A stretch of DNA of 64,000 nucleotides. Origin: Campylobacter concisus (GTDB lineage: Bacteria > Campylobacterota > Campylobacteria > Campylobacterales > Campylobacteraceae). Made by a program: the position numbers and the translations under genes. Positions 1-8,748 of the stretch are shown piece by piece. Location of the stretch: positions 1-64,000 of the forward strand of contig NZ_JAAKZC010000009.1 of NCBI RefSeq assembly GCF_015230015.1, given 5' to 3'. Each line of letters begins with the position of its first letter. The stretch's first letter is position 1. Under the pieces are notes generated by a model. That model had not been told where the DNA came from and did not search any database. It worked only from the letters and a program-made list of their open reading frames with translations.

Positions 1-887
1 CTCTTTATAAGACTGGTGCTACCGATAACGAAGTAAATGAAAAAGCCAAAGAGTTAAATTTATATGGTTGTGTATTCGTCCTTGATGAGTGCCACAACTT
101 TTTTAAAGACAAAAAAGACGAAATTTTAGTTTGGTGGCTTACATATCATCGCCATTTATATCAAGATATTTATTTAATCACACAAGATTTAACGCTCGTA
201 AATAATGAATACAAACGCATAGCCGAGAAATTTTATAGGGCTGTTGATAGCTCACGTAGGTTATTTTCAAAGAAATTTCGTTATGAAGTATATGCCAGCT
301 TTAGGCTATATAAAAAAGATCAACTCGAGATTATTAATATTCCATTTCTTGAAGAAGTGTTTAATTTATATCATTCTGGCCAAAGCTCAAATAAAAAATC
401 ATTTGTTCGCTTCTATTTTCTTTTAGCTGTATTAGTTTTCATTTTTCTTTTACTTTATTTTTATTTTATTGTTATGTCAATGTTCGAAGTTGAAAAGCCT
501 GTTGATGAAAATATCCCAACCGATGATAAAATTCACGTTCCAGCTTCTCAAACTCAATCCAGCTCTAGCCTATTTTATGACAACAAAAAGCCCAAAGATA
601 ATAATATTGAATTACCTGAAATTTACGTATATAACATTTCTTGCTTAAACAACAACTGCCATTTTGACGATGATTATCGCTTATATCCATTTTCATTAAT
701 CACTTACATATCTTCAACCCACAAGCCATTATATTTTTATTTCGAGCCAAAAACTAATGAGCTTGTTAAATACTATTACGTATTTGACAAGCCAGTTTTT
801 GCAAATTTAATCCAAAAAAATAACAAAGGTGTTTCCGATGAAAAGTTTAATCAAATTCCTAATTCTTCCTTGTCTGCTATTAAATAG
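1..887 (+). CDS. zot: Zot/pI-like filamentous phage assembly ATPase (5' end outside window)
   Basis: The frame is open from base 3, so the gene enters from the left and its N-terminus with the Walker A loop is not visible. About 294 codons are present. A Walker B-like stretch, CVFVLDECHNF, lies near residues 24-34 of the fragment. One strongly hydrophobic segment near residues 134-158 (FVRFYFLLAVLVFIFLLLYF) separates the cytoplasmic ATPase part from a C-terminal extracytoplasmic domain. This is the layout of Zot/gpI proteins, inner-membrane motors for filamentous phage extrusion. The 3' end overlaps the secretin gene by 50 bases. The Zot name comes from a Vibrio toxin; toxicity here is not shown by sequence. 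Confidence 0.85.
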   Translation, partial: LYKTGATDNEVNEKAKELNLYGCVFVLDECHNFFKDKKDEILVWWLTYHRHLYQDIYLITQDLTLVNNEYKRIAEKFYRAVDSSRRLFSKKFRYEVYASFRLYKKDQLEIINIPFLEEVFNLYHSGQSSNKKSFVRFYFLLAVLVFIFLLLYFYFIVMSMFEVEKPVDENIPTDDKIHVPASQTQSSSSLFYDNKKPKDNNIELPEIYVYNISCLNNNCHFDDDYRLYPFSLITYISSTHKPLYFYFEPKTNELVKYYYVFDKPVFANLIQKNNKGVSDEKFNQIPNSSLSAIK

Positions 888-1980
888 CCTTTTTTCTGCT
901 GAAATTTATACTGATTTGCTAGATTTCGCACGTTTAACCAGCAAAGCTAATAATATAGCTATCGTAACCGATGAAAGCATACATCAAGGCGAATATTATT
1001 TTATATTTGAAGATGAAGTTAAGATCACTATTGCGATGTTTAGAAAAATGCTTGAAGCTAAAAATTTATACCTATATAAGAAAGATAACTTTTACTATGT
1101 AAGTTCTCAAAAATTGCCTGATTACGATCTTAGGCGTATTGATTTAAAAAATTATGTTGTAGATGATGTTAATAAAATTCTTAGCCAGTTTGATTTAAAT
1201 GCTACCTATGCGGTTGCTTCAAATTCTGTTTTCTTTAGAGCCGATGATTATATTTTCGATCAAGTTAAAGACGCTATTGCTAAGGTAGATAAAAGCTTAG
1301 AGCAAGTAACATTTAAGCTTACAATTACCGAAACAAATTTAAAAGATATAAAAGATTTAGGCACAAATTTAAGTAGCTTGCTTAAGCCACTTAACCACGG
1401 CGATTTAGCCTATTACATAAATTTGATTACTTCCCCTTACATTACTAATTCAAACGTCATTAAAAACGATGATAGCGCATTTTTTGGCATACTAAATTTT
1501 CTTGATACAAACGGCATTACAAAAATTATATCTTCGCCAGTCTTGACGGCAAAAAATCATACTGAAGTTTATTTTAGTTCCGTTCAGAATATCCCTTATC
1601 TTGTTTCAAAAACTGATATATCAAACGTTAATTATCAAAAAACCGATAGCTATGAATATAAAGACATTGGTTTAAAGATAAATTTAAAACCTATTATTCT
1701 ATCCGATCACATTGATTTTGACTTGCATCTAATCCTTGAAGATATTCTCTCTCAAAGTTCATCTTTAACGCCCATTGTTTCAAAGAAAGAGCTTAAAAGC
1801 TCATATTCTTTAAAGCGTGGCGACGTTCTTGTTCTTAGCGGCATCAACAAAAAAACTACTGCTAAGCAACGTAACGGCGTCCCTATCCTTAAAGATATTT
1901 GGCTTTTAAAGTATCTTTTTTCAGTAGAGCAAGACAGCGAAATAAACTCTGTTCTAACGCTCACAATTCAGATTATTTAA
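838..1980 (+). CDS. pIV-like phage secretin
   Basis: 380 residues. An N-terminal signal peptide (MKSLIKFLILPCLLLNSLFSAE) is followed by N-domain-like sequence and a C-terminal secretin domain. That domain contains SSPVLTAKN, YKDIGLKINLKP and VLSGINKKTTAKQRNGVP, typical of the GspD/PilQ/pIV family. Such proteins form the outer-membrane pore through which filamentous phage leave. I chose ATG 838 because AAAGG lies 8-9 bases upstream; a GTG at 829 in frame is less likely. It overlaps the Zot gene, which implies translational coupling and a joint role in virion export. Confidence 0.85.
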   Translation: MKSLIKFLILPCLLLNSLFSAEIYTDLLDFARLTSKANNIAIVTDESIHQGEYYFIFEDEVKITIAMFRKMLEAKNLYLYKKDNFYYVSSQKLPDYDLRRIDLKNYVVDDVNKILSQFDLNATYAVASNSVFFRADDYIFDQVKDAIAKVDKSLEQVTFKLTITETNLKDIKDLGTNLSSLLKPLNHGDLAYYINLITSPYITNSNVIKNDDSAFFGILNFLDTNGITKIISSPVLTAKNHTEVYFSSVQNIPYLVSKTDISNVNYQKTDSYEYKDIGLKINLKPIILSDHIDFDLHLILEDILSQSSSLTPIVSKKELKSSYSLKRGDVLVLSGINKKTTAKQRNGVPILKDIWLLKYLFSVEQDSEINSVLTLTIQII

Positions 1981-1992
1981 TGTTTTAAGGGG

Positions 1993-2012
1993 TGTAGGGG
2001 ATATCCCCTACA
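1993..2012. repeat. Perfect 20-base palindrome
   Basis: TGTAGGGGATATCCCCTACA equals its own reverse complement. It begins 12 bases after the secretin stop codon. It could be a Rep or repressor binding site, or a terminator stem, although no T-run follows. Confidence 0.7.
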
Positions 2013-2109
2013 AAAGGCGAGTAGTAAGCTTTTTAGTTCGTCCAGCCTTTTCGAGCCGTGCAACAAACGAGCCAGCTGGACTATATAAGCCCCCCTTCGC
2101 CTAAGTGTG

Positions 2110-2167
2110 TTTTGGCGTAGCCAAAAAAGGCTGCCTTTGGGCGGACGTAGTCCGCCACAAAGCAGCC
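2110..2167. repeat. Two consecutive GTA-loop hairpins upstream of rep
   Basis: The first hairpin is TTTTGGC (2110-2116), loop GTA, GCCAAAA (2120-2126). The second spans 2129-2167: GGCTGC pairs with GCAGCC at the base and GGCGGAC with GTCCGCC at the tip, around a GTA loop, with an imperfect middle. Paired hairpins of this kind are common at single-strand phage origins and packaging signals. Confidence 0.6.
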
Positions 2168-2211
2168 CTTGTCAAATTAATAAAAAACTTTCACCTTTAA
2201 GGAAAGCGACT

Positions 2212-3552
2212 ATGCGAGCAGGGAATTTATATGGTGTTTCTCCCTATGATGTTGAGCTTTGTCAATCGAAGCTTGATAGTCAAAGGGAATATATGCGCTC
2301 TTTTTCTTTTGTCAATAGTTTAGGGCAGGTTAGAAATTTGCTTGATATTTCAATGTCAGCAAACTTTAGCCCTAAATATTACGCTGAAGTTTCTAATCGT
2401 GTTAATGTCTTTAGTTCATTTGCGATTGATAATTTTCAAGTGCCAGTATTTTTAACTATTACGTTAAATGGCTGTTTTAGGGGTGCTTTAAATGGTGATT
2501 ACTCTAAATTTAAGCCTATTGATTATAAATATTTGCCTAGTGAAGTTAAATATAAGGCTAAAAATTTAGCCCCTTTGACTATCTCTGATTTGGTGGCCGT
2601 ATTGAATTACCAATGGGTTTTGTTTCTTAAGCGTTATCATAAAGCATTTAAAAAAATAGATAGAAGTTATATAAGATGCTTTGAGCCACACAAAAAGGAC
2701 GGCGTGCCACATGTTCACGCTTTATTTTATGTTCCAGCTTATACGTTGAATTTTATGAAAAGAATTTATATGAATATCTTTTATGCTCCGCAAAATTTAA
2801 AAACAAATGCCATTACAAGCGAGCAAGAGAAAAACGGCGAGCTTAACGGCTTTCAAACTTCAATAAATAATCCTAGTGGCTACGTTATGAAGTATATTCA
2901 AAAAACTTTCATAAATTTAAAAGAAACTCAGGATTTTGATGAGCTTTCTGCTTGGTATGTAAAGCATAAAGTAAGGCGATTTCTAAGCTCACGCACTAAA
3001 GTGCCTTTATGGGTTTATAGAAAGATAAATTTTATTAGTTCAATGCAGGATTTTTATCATTTAAACGATTTAACAAACGATCATAGAGTATTGATAGAGT
3101 GGAATAAAAAAGATGATTACATATATATAAATTTACCTTTTTACAAAGAAGAGATCATTTATTTAAATGGTAGGTTGGAGCATTATATAAGCGGTAGGCT
3201 AATGAATTTTTACGATAGGCTCATGGTCAATAACAGAGTTGATAAAGATGCAAGCGATGAAATAAAGAATTTTGGTAATACTCTAAAACAAAAGCAGGTT
3301 TTGAAAATTTGCGACGAGCTATTTAAAACCGAAAAAAGGGTTAGGCCAGTAAGTAAAATGCGAGATTATGAGCTAGTAAATTACTATCAAAGCTTGGGCG
3401 GTGATGTAAATGCCCAGCATTTAGCCTATGTTGAAAATATAATGCTCGATAGGGAGCTAGATAATTTCACACACTATCATAAAAAGCACGATCTTAATGC
3501 TCCTGATATTGATAGCTTTGTAGATAGATTTTTGATTTGTAATGAGTTTTAA
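2212..3552 (+). CDS. HUH-family rolling-circle replication initiator (Rep)
   Basis: 446 residues from ATG 2212, which has AAGGAAAG six bases upstream. The frame is open back to a GTG at 2107, but that stretch runs through the hairpins and is unlikely to be translated. Conserved Rep motifs are visible: motif 1 FLTITLNG (residues 80-87), motif 2 PHVHALFYVP with the metal-binding His-x-His at 167-169, and motif 3 YVMKYIQK (224-231) with candidate nicking tyrosines Y224/Y228 and a lysine. This fits the phage replication proteins (gpA/gpII-like) that nick the origin to start single-strand production. The integrase gene starts three bases after the stop. Confidence 0.82.
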   Translation: MRAGNLYGVSPYDVELCQSKLDSQREYMRSFSFVNSLGQVRNLLDISMSANFSPKYYAEVSNRVNVFSSFAIDNFQVPVFLTITLNGCFRGALNGDYSKFKPIDYKYLPSEVKYKAKNLAPLTISDLVAVLNYQWVLFLKRYHKAFKKIDRSYIRCFEPHKKDGVPHVHALFYVPAYTLNFMKRIYMNIFYAPQNLKTNAITSEQEKNGELNGFQTSINNPSGYVMKYIQKTFINLKETQDFDELSAWYVKHKVRRFLSSRTKVPLWVYRKINFISSMQDFYHLNDLTNDHRVLIEWNKKDDYIYINLPFYKEEIIYLNGRLEHYISGRLMNFYDRLMVNNRVDKDASDEIKNFGNTLKQKQVLKICDELFKTEKRVRPVSKMRDYELVNYYQSLGGDVNAQHLAYVENIMLDRELDNFTHYHKKHDLNAPDIDSFVDRFLICNEF

Positions 3553-3554
3553 AA

Positions 3555-4427
3555 ATGTCTTTAAATGATCTTTTTGATAATTACATTAGCTATTACGAGC
3601 TTATCTTAAGTCCATCAACGCTAAGAAATGATATTGCTACCTACAACAAGCATTTTAAAAACTCTCTTGGCTTAAGAGATATAAAAGAGATAAATTTCAT
3701 AGATATTCAAAAGTTTTGCAACGATCTAATAAAGCAAGAATACAAGATAAAGACAATTAAAAATATTGTTGCTAAACTTAAAGTTATCTTTAAATTAGGT
3801 ATTAAGCTGGAGCTTATAAGTAAAAATCCTTGCGATTTTATAGAGCTTCCAAAATTTGACAATAAAAGATACTTTGATTATCCTATAGCTATTCAAAAAC
3901 GCTTTATAAAAGCTATTTGTGAAAACACTGATGATAATTCTGATATATTCTTTTTCTTACTTCACGGCAGGCGTAAAAATGAAGTATTAAGCCTTAAATT
4001 TAGTGATATAAACTTTAAAACTAGAACATATACTATCCCCTTTAAGATCAATAAGGCTAAAAGAGATATGATATATAAGATGAGCGATGAGCTATATATT
4101 AGACTTTATAAAAGGTATATAGTAGCTAAAGAGCAAAAACGTCTAAATGATTATGTCTTTATTAATCCGATGACTGATGATAAATTTAAAGATTTACGTA
4201 AAAGTTGGGCTTCACTTCTTAAAAGAAATAATCTACCAAAGATAAGATTACACGATATAAGGCATTTAATAGGCACTTACTCAATTAATTATCTTAAAAT
4301 TCCTATCGAGCAAGTATCTTTTACTTTGGGGCATACAAATATAATTACAACTCAAAAATACATAACTGCAAACATCAAAAAAACTCAAGAAACTATCGAA
4401 AATTTACTAAAATCAATTTCAGATTAA
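3555..4427 (+). CDS. Phage tyrosine recombinase/integrase
   Basis: 290 residues. The catalytic set is readable: R140 in HGRRKNEVL, H233-x-x-R236 in LHDIRHLIG, H260 in FTLGHTN and Y269 in TTQKYI. The N-terminal 100 residues look like a SAM-like core-binding domain. It belongs to the family that integrates phage DNA into tRNA genes. It lies directly next to an initiator tRNA gene whose 3' end faces it, the usual integrase/att arrangement. It is probably co-transcribed with rep, the spacer being two bases. It is distinct from the chromosomal XerH-like recombinase at 45452-46516. Confidence 0.9.
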   Translation: MSLNDLFDNYISYYELILSPSTLRNDIATYNKHFKNSLGLRDIKEINFIDIQKFCNDLIKQEYKIKTIKNIVAKLKVIFKLGIKLELISKNPCDFIELPKFDNKRYFDYPIAIQKRFIKAICENTDDNSDIFFFLLHGRRKNEVLSLKFSDINFKTRTYTIPFKINKAKRDMIYKMSDELYIRLYKRYIVAKEQKRLNDYVFINPMTDDKFKDLRKSWASLLKRNNLPKIRLHDIRHLIGTYSINYLKIPIEQVSFTLGHTNIITTQKYITANIKKTQETIENLLKSISD

Positions 4428-4457
4428 ATTAAGCATTTTAAAAAGTGGCTCGTAGTG

Positions 4458-4470
4458 CCGATAAAATCGG
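4458..4470. terminator. Small hairpin between integrase and tRNA
   Basis: CCGAT-aaa-ATCGG lies within the 47-base gap. It is short, with a weak T-run. It might end the int transcript or be part of the attachment-site arm region. Confidence 0.3.
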
Positions 4471-4474
4471 TATT

Positions 4475-4549
<75 letters not shown>

Positions 4550-4576
4550 ATAAGAGTTATTTGGGATTTTTAAAGG

Positions 4577-4651
4577 TGGATGGGGTAAGAGGATTCGAAC
4601 CTCTGAATGACTGGACCAAAACCAGTTGCCTTACCGCTTGGCGATACCCCA
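4577..4651 (-). tRNA. tRNA-Gln (UUG)
   Basis: The minus strand begins TGGGGTATCGCC, has anticodon loop TTTTGGT (TTG) closed by CTGG/CCAG, T-arm GAGGTTCGAATCCTC, and an encoded CCA at 4577-4579. It sits 27 bases from tRNA-fMet in the same direction and is probably co-transcribed with it. Confidence 0.93.
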
Positions 4652-4740
4652 ATGTTTTTAAGAGTTGTAATTATATAGACTTTAATGCCATTTGTCAAGG
4701 TTTTTTGCAAAAAAAATTATTTTTATTGAAAATAAAATTT

Positions 4741-4776
4741 TCCAAACCAAAATTCAAAAGCAAAAAATGGTTTGGA
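4741..4776 (-). terminator. Hairpin downstream of the DUF465-like gene
   Basis: TCCAAACC (4741-4748) pairs with GGTTTGGA (4769-4776). Read on the minus strand it follows the stop codon of the small gene at 4787 and precedes AAAATTTTATTTTC, so it may be an intrinsic terminator with a long loop. Confidence 0.45.
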
Positions 4777-4786
4777 AATGGTTTGT

Positions 4787-4993
4787 TTATTTTTGCTCTT
4801 TGTATTTTAAAACTTGAGCGTAAATTTCATCTTTTAGTTTTAATTTTTCTTTTTTCAAGGTATCAAGCTCAGAGGCTTGTGCAGCTTTGCTGTCTATTTT
4901 TTCATTTAGCTCGTCATGCTTTTTGCAAAGTGCGGCAAAATGAACATCTACTTTTTTCAACTCATTTATGAGATCAGTGTATTCGTGTAACAT
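4787..4993 (-). CDS. Small coiled-coil protein, YdcH/DUF465-like
   Basis: 68 residues from the ATG at 4993, chosen because AGGAGC lies six to seven bases upstream; a longer frame to 5029 lacks such a site. The sequence begins MLHEYTDLINELK and is mostly charged heptad-like helix (FAALCKKHDELNEKI, LDTLKKEKLKLKDEI), as in DUF465/YdcH proteins of unknown function. A similar small gene lies next to rpmB in C. jejuni, which supports orthology. Confidence 0.78.
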   Translation of the reverse strand: MLHEYTDLINELKKVDVHFAALCKKHDELNEKIDSKAAQASELDTLKKEKLKLKDEIYAQVLKYKEQK

Positions 4994-5126
4994 ACGTAGC
5001 TCCTGTAAAAAATTTATAAATTCTAACAAGGCTTTGTAAATGTTTGGCTATCTAAATTTAGATCTATAAAAGCTTCTAGCATATAGTGGTTGAGTCAAAT
5101 TTATATCACAAAATCAAATGCAAAAA

Positions 5127-6257
5127 CTAAACGTATTTTAGTTCTTCTGGCTTGTGTTTGCTCTTTACTAGGCGTTTGGTTAGACGTATGCCATCAACTG
5201 TGCCGATGACTAAAAGCTTTGTGCCAGTGCCGATTAGAGTATCGCCATTTGGCATAGGGATAAATTTGTTATTTATGTCTCTAATGCCTACCACGTCAGC
5301 ATTTGTGATATTTCTTAGGTGTGTCTCTTTTAGCCTTTTAAACCTGATCCAAGAGTAATCAGGCACAAGAATTTCTTCTATGTCGATAGGCGAGCTTTTT
5401 GTGTATAGAAATTGCTCGAGTAAATTTTCCATATCAGGTCTTACGCTCATGGCGCTTAGACGCTGTGCTACTAGGCGAGATGGGCTTACTACGTTATCAG
5501 CACCAAGTTTTTTTAGCCTTTGTGTGTCATCTTCGCTATCTGAGTTTGTGATGATGTGGTAAGGTTTTTTGCGGCCTATCTCTTTTTCATAAAGTCTAAC
5601 AGATGCGATAAGCGCGATATTATCAGCGATGTTTGGACTAAGAGTGATTAGTCCTTTTGCGCTTGAAAGATGCGTTTTTAAAAAGGCGATTTGAGTGTGA
5701 GGCTGAGCTTTTATGAAGTATGGATACTTGTAAATTTGAGCTATTTCTGCGATATCTTCTCTGTCGTCGACCACTACAAATGGTATGTGATTTTCACGAA
5801 ACTGAGCGCTAAGCTCGATCGTGTAGAGGTTGTGATAACAAATAACGAAGTGATTTTTTAGTCTTGCGATCTTGTAAAGCATGCGCCTTTCCTTTAAAAT
5901 GTTAATTAACGTGCCTCTTTTTAGAACTTCTACAACGATACCGATTGATAGCGTAAAAATAATGAAGCCAACAAGGATAAATGTTATAGTAAAAATTCGC
6001 CCCTTTGGAGTTATAGGCGCAACTTCGGTAAAACCGACCGTCGTGAAGGTCATACCTGCTTGGTAAAAGGCATCTATGAGAGAGAAGTTATCTATAAAGA
6101 TATAACCCAGTGTTCCAAAAAGTAACAGTAGTACGACTGAAATTAGTGGAAATCTAAAAGGTTTTAGTTGTTCGTAAAGCTCAGTATCTAGGCTTATTTC
6201 TGGTTTTGCGGAGTTTGACCAGTTGAGGAATTTTAAAAGTCTTGAGAGAAAAGACAT
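5127..6257 (-). CDS. Two-TM potassium channel with RCK (TrkA-N/C) domain
   Basis: 376 residues. TM1 is near 35-53, a pore loop with selectivity filter TTVGF lies at 72-76, and TM2 near 88-111. A cytoplasmic Rossmann-like RCK_N domain begins near 134 (HFVICYHNLYTIEL) and an RCK_C-like domain covers roughly 290-365. This is the MthK/Kch type: a tetrameric K+ channel gated by ligand binding to the RCK ring. TTVGF replaces the commoner TVGYG, a variant seen in bacterial channels. It lies 22 bases downstream of rpmB on the same strand. Confidence 0.85.
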   Translation of the reverse strand: MSFLSRLLKFLNWSNSAKPEISLDTELYEQLKPFRFPLISVVLLLLFGTLGYIFIDNFSLIDAFYQAGMTFTTVGFTEVAPITPKGRIFTITFILVGFIIFTLSIGIVVEVLKRGTLINILKERRMLYKIARLKNHFVICYHNLYTIELSAQFRENHIPFVVVDDREDIAEIAQIYKYPYFIKAQPHTQIAFLKTHLSSAKGLITLSPNIADNIALIASVRLYEKEIGRKKPYHIITNSDSEDDTQRLKKLGADNVVSPSRLVAQRLSAMSVRPDMENLLEQFLYTKSSPIDIEEILVPDYSWIRFKRLKETHLRNITNADVVGIRDINNKFIPMPNGDTLIGTGTKLLVIGTVDGIRLTKRLVKSKHKPEELKYV

Positions 6258-6279
6258 AAATTCCTCTTCATTTTATCTC

Positions 6280-6471
6280 TTAGTTTGACTGTTTTTTCAT
6301 AGTTCTTAGAGTAGAAGCAGCAACTTTTATTCTTCTTGTTGTGCCATCTTCTAGAGTAACACGGATAGTTCTAAGATTTGGTAAAAATCTTCTTTTAGTT
6401 TTATTGTTGGCGTGGCTCACGTTGTTGCCTACCATTGGTCCTTTGCCAGTTATCGCACATCTTTTTGACAT
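6280..6471 (-). CDS. rpmB: 50S ribosomal protein L28
   Basis: 63 residues, matching L28 throughout: [20 protein letters not shown], then [15 protein letters not shown] and [19 protein letters not shown] precedes the ATG. L28 is part of the large subunit near the exit-tunnel region. Gene order with the DUF465-like gene and rpe matches C. jejuni. Confidence 0.97.
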   Translation of the reverse strand: MSKRCAITGKGPMVGNNVSHANNKTKRRFLPNLRTIRVTLEDGTTRRIKVAASTLRTMKKQSN

Positions 6472-6585
6472 TTTTTTTCCTTATAAACAAAAATTTCTGC
6501 TGATTTTATCTAAACAAAACCAAAGTATTGCTTAAAATGAACATTTATATTTATAAGTTTTGTTGATTTTTTATTTAATTAAGGC

Positions 6586-6591
6586 TAAAAT
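6586..6591 (+). promoter_or_regulatory. Sigma-70 -10 element (TAAAAT) for the HDOD-like gene
   Basis: TAAAAT lies 31 bases before the ATG at 6623, preceded by a T-rich tract (TTGTTGATTTTTTATTTAATT) of the kind that replaces a -35 box in Campylobacter. Confidence 0.5.
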
Positions 6592-6622
6592 AGCCCCAAA
6601 ATAAAAAATCAGTAAAACAAAA

Positions 6623-7369
6623 ATGATAACTAAAAATCAAATAGATGAAATTTCAAATTTTATCCATACAATACCCGATATTTTTTATGAGTGCCAAAAG
6701 CACTTGGATGAGGGCGACATCACTGCTGCTATGGAGCTTTTTAGTGGCAGTGAGACTTTTAAAGCGTACTTTGCAACTATTGTAAATTTAGGCGATTTTG
6801 GAGTTCAAAACCACACTAGAGATATCTATGCGATGGCTTATTCGCTAGGCATAGACAATCTAAAAATGATAATTTGTTCTTATTTTGTTTTTATCAAATC
6901 TCCAAAAAGATATAAAAATTTTGGTGTAAATTTATACTCGATGATGGAGTTTAATGCCAAATTTCTATCTGACTGGAGCAAACTTCTAAACTACCTTGGA
7001 CTAAAAAATCAAAAAAATTTATTTCTAGCTGCCTACGCGCTCATTCTTCTTATATTTTGCGAGCTGATCTTTTTAAAGTATCCGCACTCGCTTAAACATA
7101 TCGTTGGTTTTTCTGATATGAGCTTTGATAGGATCTTGCAGCGAAGGTTTGATATTTCGCTATTTGGAGTGCTTTTAAAGCTTGCAGGATGGGAGAGCGA
7201 TAGGCTCACTAGAGAAGAGGTTTTGGTTTTAAAATACTTTAAAATTTTGCTCTCTTATGAGGCTAGCATTGCTAAATTTTTTGACTTTGGCATTGATAGG
7301 ATCACCGATGTTAGCGTCCATGCTTCGGCTGATATGGTTGTAAATTTAAAAAAGGCTCTTAGAAAATGA
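6623..7369 (+). CDS. HDOD-like signalling protein (putative)
   Basis: 248 residues, no signal peptide, mostly helical. Residues 1-100 follow the HDOD pattern: a start like IPDIFYECQKHLDEGD, a middle AYFATIVNLGDFG, then IYAMAYSLGIDNLKMII, corresponding to the invariant lG...l helix. Conserved HD metal ligands are absent, as usual in HDOD proteins. The stop overlaps the start of the next gene by four bases (ATGA), so the two are translationally coupled. Exact role unknown; family call by pattern recognition only. Confidence 0.55.
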   Translation: MITKNQIDEISNFIHTIPDIFYECQKHLDEGDITAAMELFSGSETFKAYFATIVNLGDFGVQNHTRDIYAMAYSLGIDNLKMIICSYFVFIKSPKRYKNFGVNLYSMMEFNAKFLSDWSKLLNYLGLKNQKNLFLAAYALILLIFCELIFLKYPHSLKHIVGFSDMSFDRILQRRFDISLFGVLLKLAGWESDRLTREEVLVLKYFKILLSYEASIAKFFDFGIDRITDVSVHASADMVVNLKKALRK

Positions 7370-8739
7370 AAGTAACTTTTGAGGGCTCTTTGGCCATTGT
7401 TAGACCATTTGGATTTTTGGAGGTTAATATCACCCCTTCAAGTATCAAAAAGGCCGATGTGGAGCAAATTTACGCAAGGCAGATAAGTGCTATTTTGCTT
7501 TCATTAAAAAATGTCACCTTTTTTAGCCCGCTTTGGCTAAATAGCACGTGCGAGCATCTCTCTGGCATAGCTAAGCAGATAGGCGCTGAGTTTGCAGTTT
7601 GTGACTATGACGATACTTTTTACGAGCTTGTGGCAAAGACTTCAAAAAATATTTTGAGATTTCCACTCTTTGAAAATGAAAAAGTTGCGACGCTATTTTT
7701 AAACGATACGCTAGTAGATAGTAGTGAAGCCATCGTGATTTATAACAAAAATGAGCAGTATAAAGACTACATCAACTCACTTTTGGAGCAAAAGTGCTAC
7801 AAGTGTAAATTTGTAAAAAGCGTGGAAGAATTTAATGCCGCCAAGCAAGCTTACAAATACACCATCAGCACCCAAAATCACATCGTTTTAGGCAAAAAAG
7901 AGTTTAGCACCTTTGTAAGAGGCGATGTCGTCATTTACAAGACAGTAGGGCTCATAGATAGCTCTTTTGTGCAGAATTTTGACTATAAATTTCACGAAAG
8001 ATTACAAAAGATAGGCTTTAAATTCTTTGTTTTTTGGTCTGATTCGGTCGGTGCTTTAAATACCATAGGTGCTAGTTTTTTGATAAAGCTATCTGAGCTG
8101 AGCCAAAAAAGTGGCGGTATATTGGCGATTTGCGGCTTAAATGAGAGCAACATCTCAGAGACACTTGCTTCAAATTTAAAAGCGGCAAAGATACTTTTAT
8201 ATAAAAAGATGGATGATTTTTTCAAAGATGACTCGACGCTTTATTTTAAAAAGCGCCTTATCGACATTGAGCCTACAAAGATGAATAAAAGCTTAGTTGA
8301 GTTTTTGCCACTTGTGATCTCAAGTGTCACAGACGTGCTCTCGCCTTTGATAGAGAGTGAAATTTTATGCCTTGATGCAAAGATTAGCAACTTTAACGTA
8401 GAGGGTGAAAATGACTATTTGCGGGCTTGCGTGCTCTTTTATGGCGACGTACAGATGAGAATTTTGCTCGGTGTTAAAAAGGACAAGCTTAGCAAAATTT
8501 GCTCTATTTTTTCAGATAATGGCGATCTGGAGTGTGGCTGTTTAAGCGGATTTTCTCAAATTTTTAGTATCATTGCAAGCAAAATTTTAGACATTTTCAT
8601 CGAGAGAAATTTAAAGGTAAAGCTTAGCAACTTTAAATTTTACGAAAATGAGATGTTTTTTGACAGAGCAAGCAGTGGAATTTTTGCCACATTAAATGCA
8701 AAAGAGAGCCAAACTGGCATGATTTTTATAAGTAAATAA
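7366..8739 (+). CDS. STAS-like protein with a possible CheX/CheC-like C-terminus (function unknown)
   Basis: 457 residues, cytoplasmic. Residues 1-110 and about 185-290 each resemble STAS anti-sigma-antagonist folds; the second contains GDVVIYKTVGLIDSS and ends KILLYKKMDDFF. The last 140 residues (VLFYGDVQMRILLGV, then LSGFSQIFSIIASKILDI) recall CheX/CheC-type domains. Coupled to the HDOD-like gene upstream; rpe starts nine bases after its stop. A motility or stress signalling role is plausible but inferred from domain resemblance alone. Confidence 0.5.
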   Translation: MKVTFEGSLAIVRPFGFLEVNITPSSIKKADVEQIYARQISAILLSLKNVTFFSPLWLNSTCEHLSGIAKQIGAEFAVCDYDDTFYELVAKTSKNILRFPLFENEKVATLFLNDTLVDSSEAIVIYNKNEQYKDYINSLLEQKCYKCKFVKSVEEFNAAKQAYKYTISTQNHIVLGKKEFSTFVRGDVVIYKTVGLIDSSFVQNFDYKFHERLQKIGFKFFVFWSDSVGALNTIGASFLIKLSELSQKSGGILAICGLNESNISETLASNLKAAKILLYKKMDDFFKDDSTLYFKKRLIDIEPTKMNKSLVEFLPLVISSVTDVLSPLIESEILCLDAKISNFNVEGENDYLRACVLFYGDVQMRILLGVKKDKLSKICSIFSDNGDLECGCLSGFSQIFSIIASKILDIFIERNLKVKLSNFKFYENEMFFDRASSGIFATLNAKESQTGMIFISK

Positions 8740-8748
8740 GGATTTAAA

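Larger units (their letters stand above)
1981..2211 (+). other. Structured intergenic region: candidate phage replication origin/packaging signal
   Basis: About 230 bases without a credible gene, richer in GC than the flanking phage genes and dense in inverted repeats. There is a perfect 20-base palindrome at 1993-2012 (TGTAGGGGATATCCCCTACA). GTCCAGC (2040-2046) pairs with GCTGGAC (2075-2081). A TTTTGGC-GTA-GCCAAAA hairpin lies at 2110-2126 and a long imperfect hairpin with the same GTA loop at 2129-2167. Its position just before a rolling-circle initiator gene suggests the double-strand origin and/or the packaging hairpin. Function is inferred from position and structure only. Confidence 0.55.

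Noticed and set aside
1..887. Calling the Zot-like protein a toxin
   Set aside because: The sequence supports a phage assembly ATPase; toxicity cannot be read from it and the N-terminus is missing.
4561..4971. 136-residue plus-strand open frame
   Set aside because: It runs through tRNA-Gln and the coiled-coil gene on the other strand, with no ribosome site.
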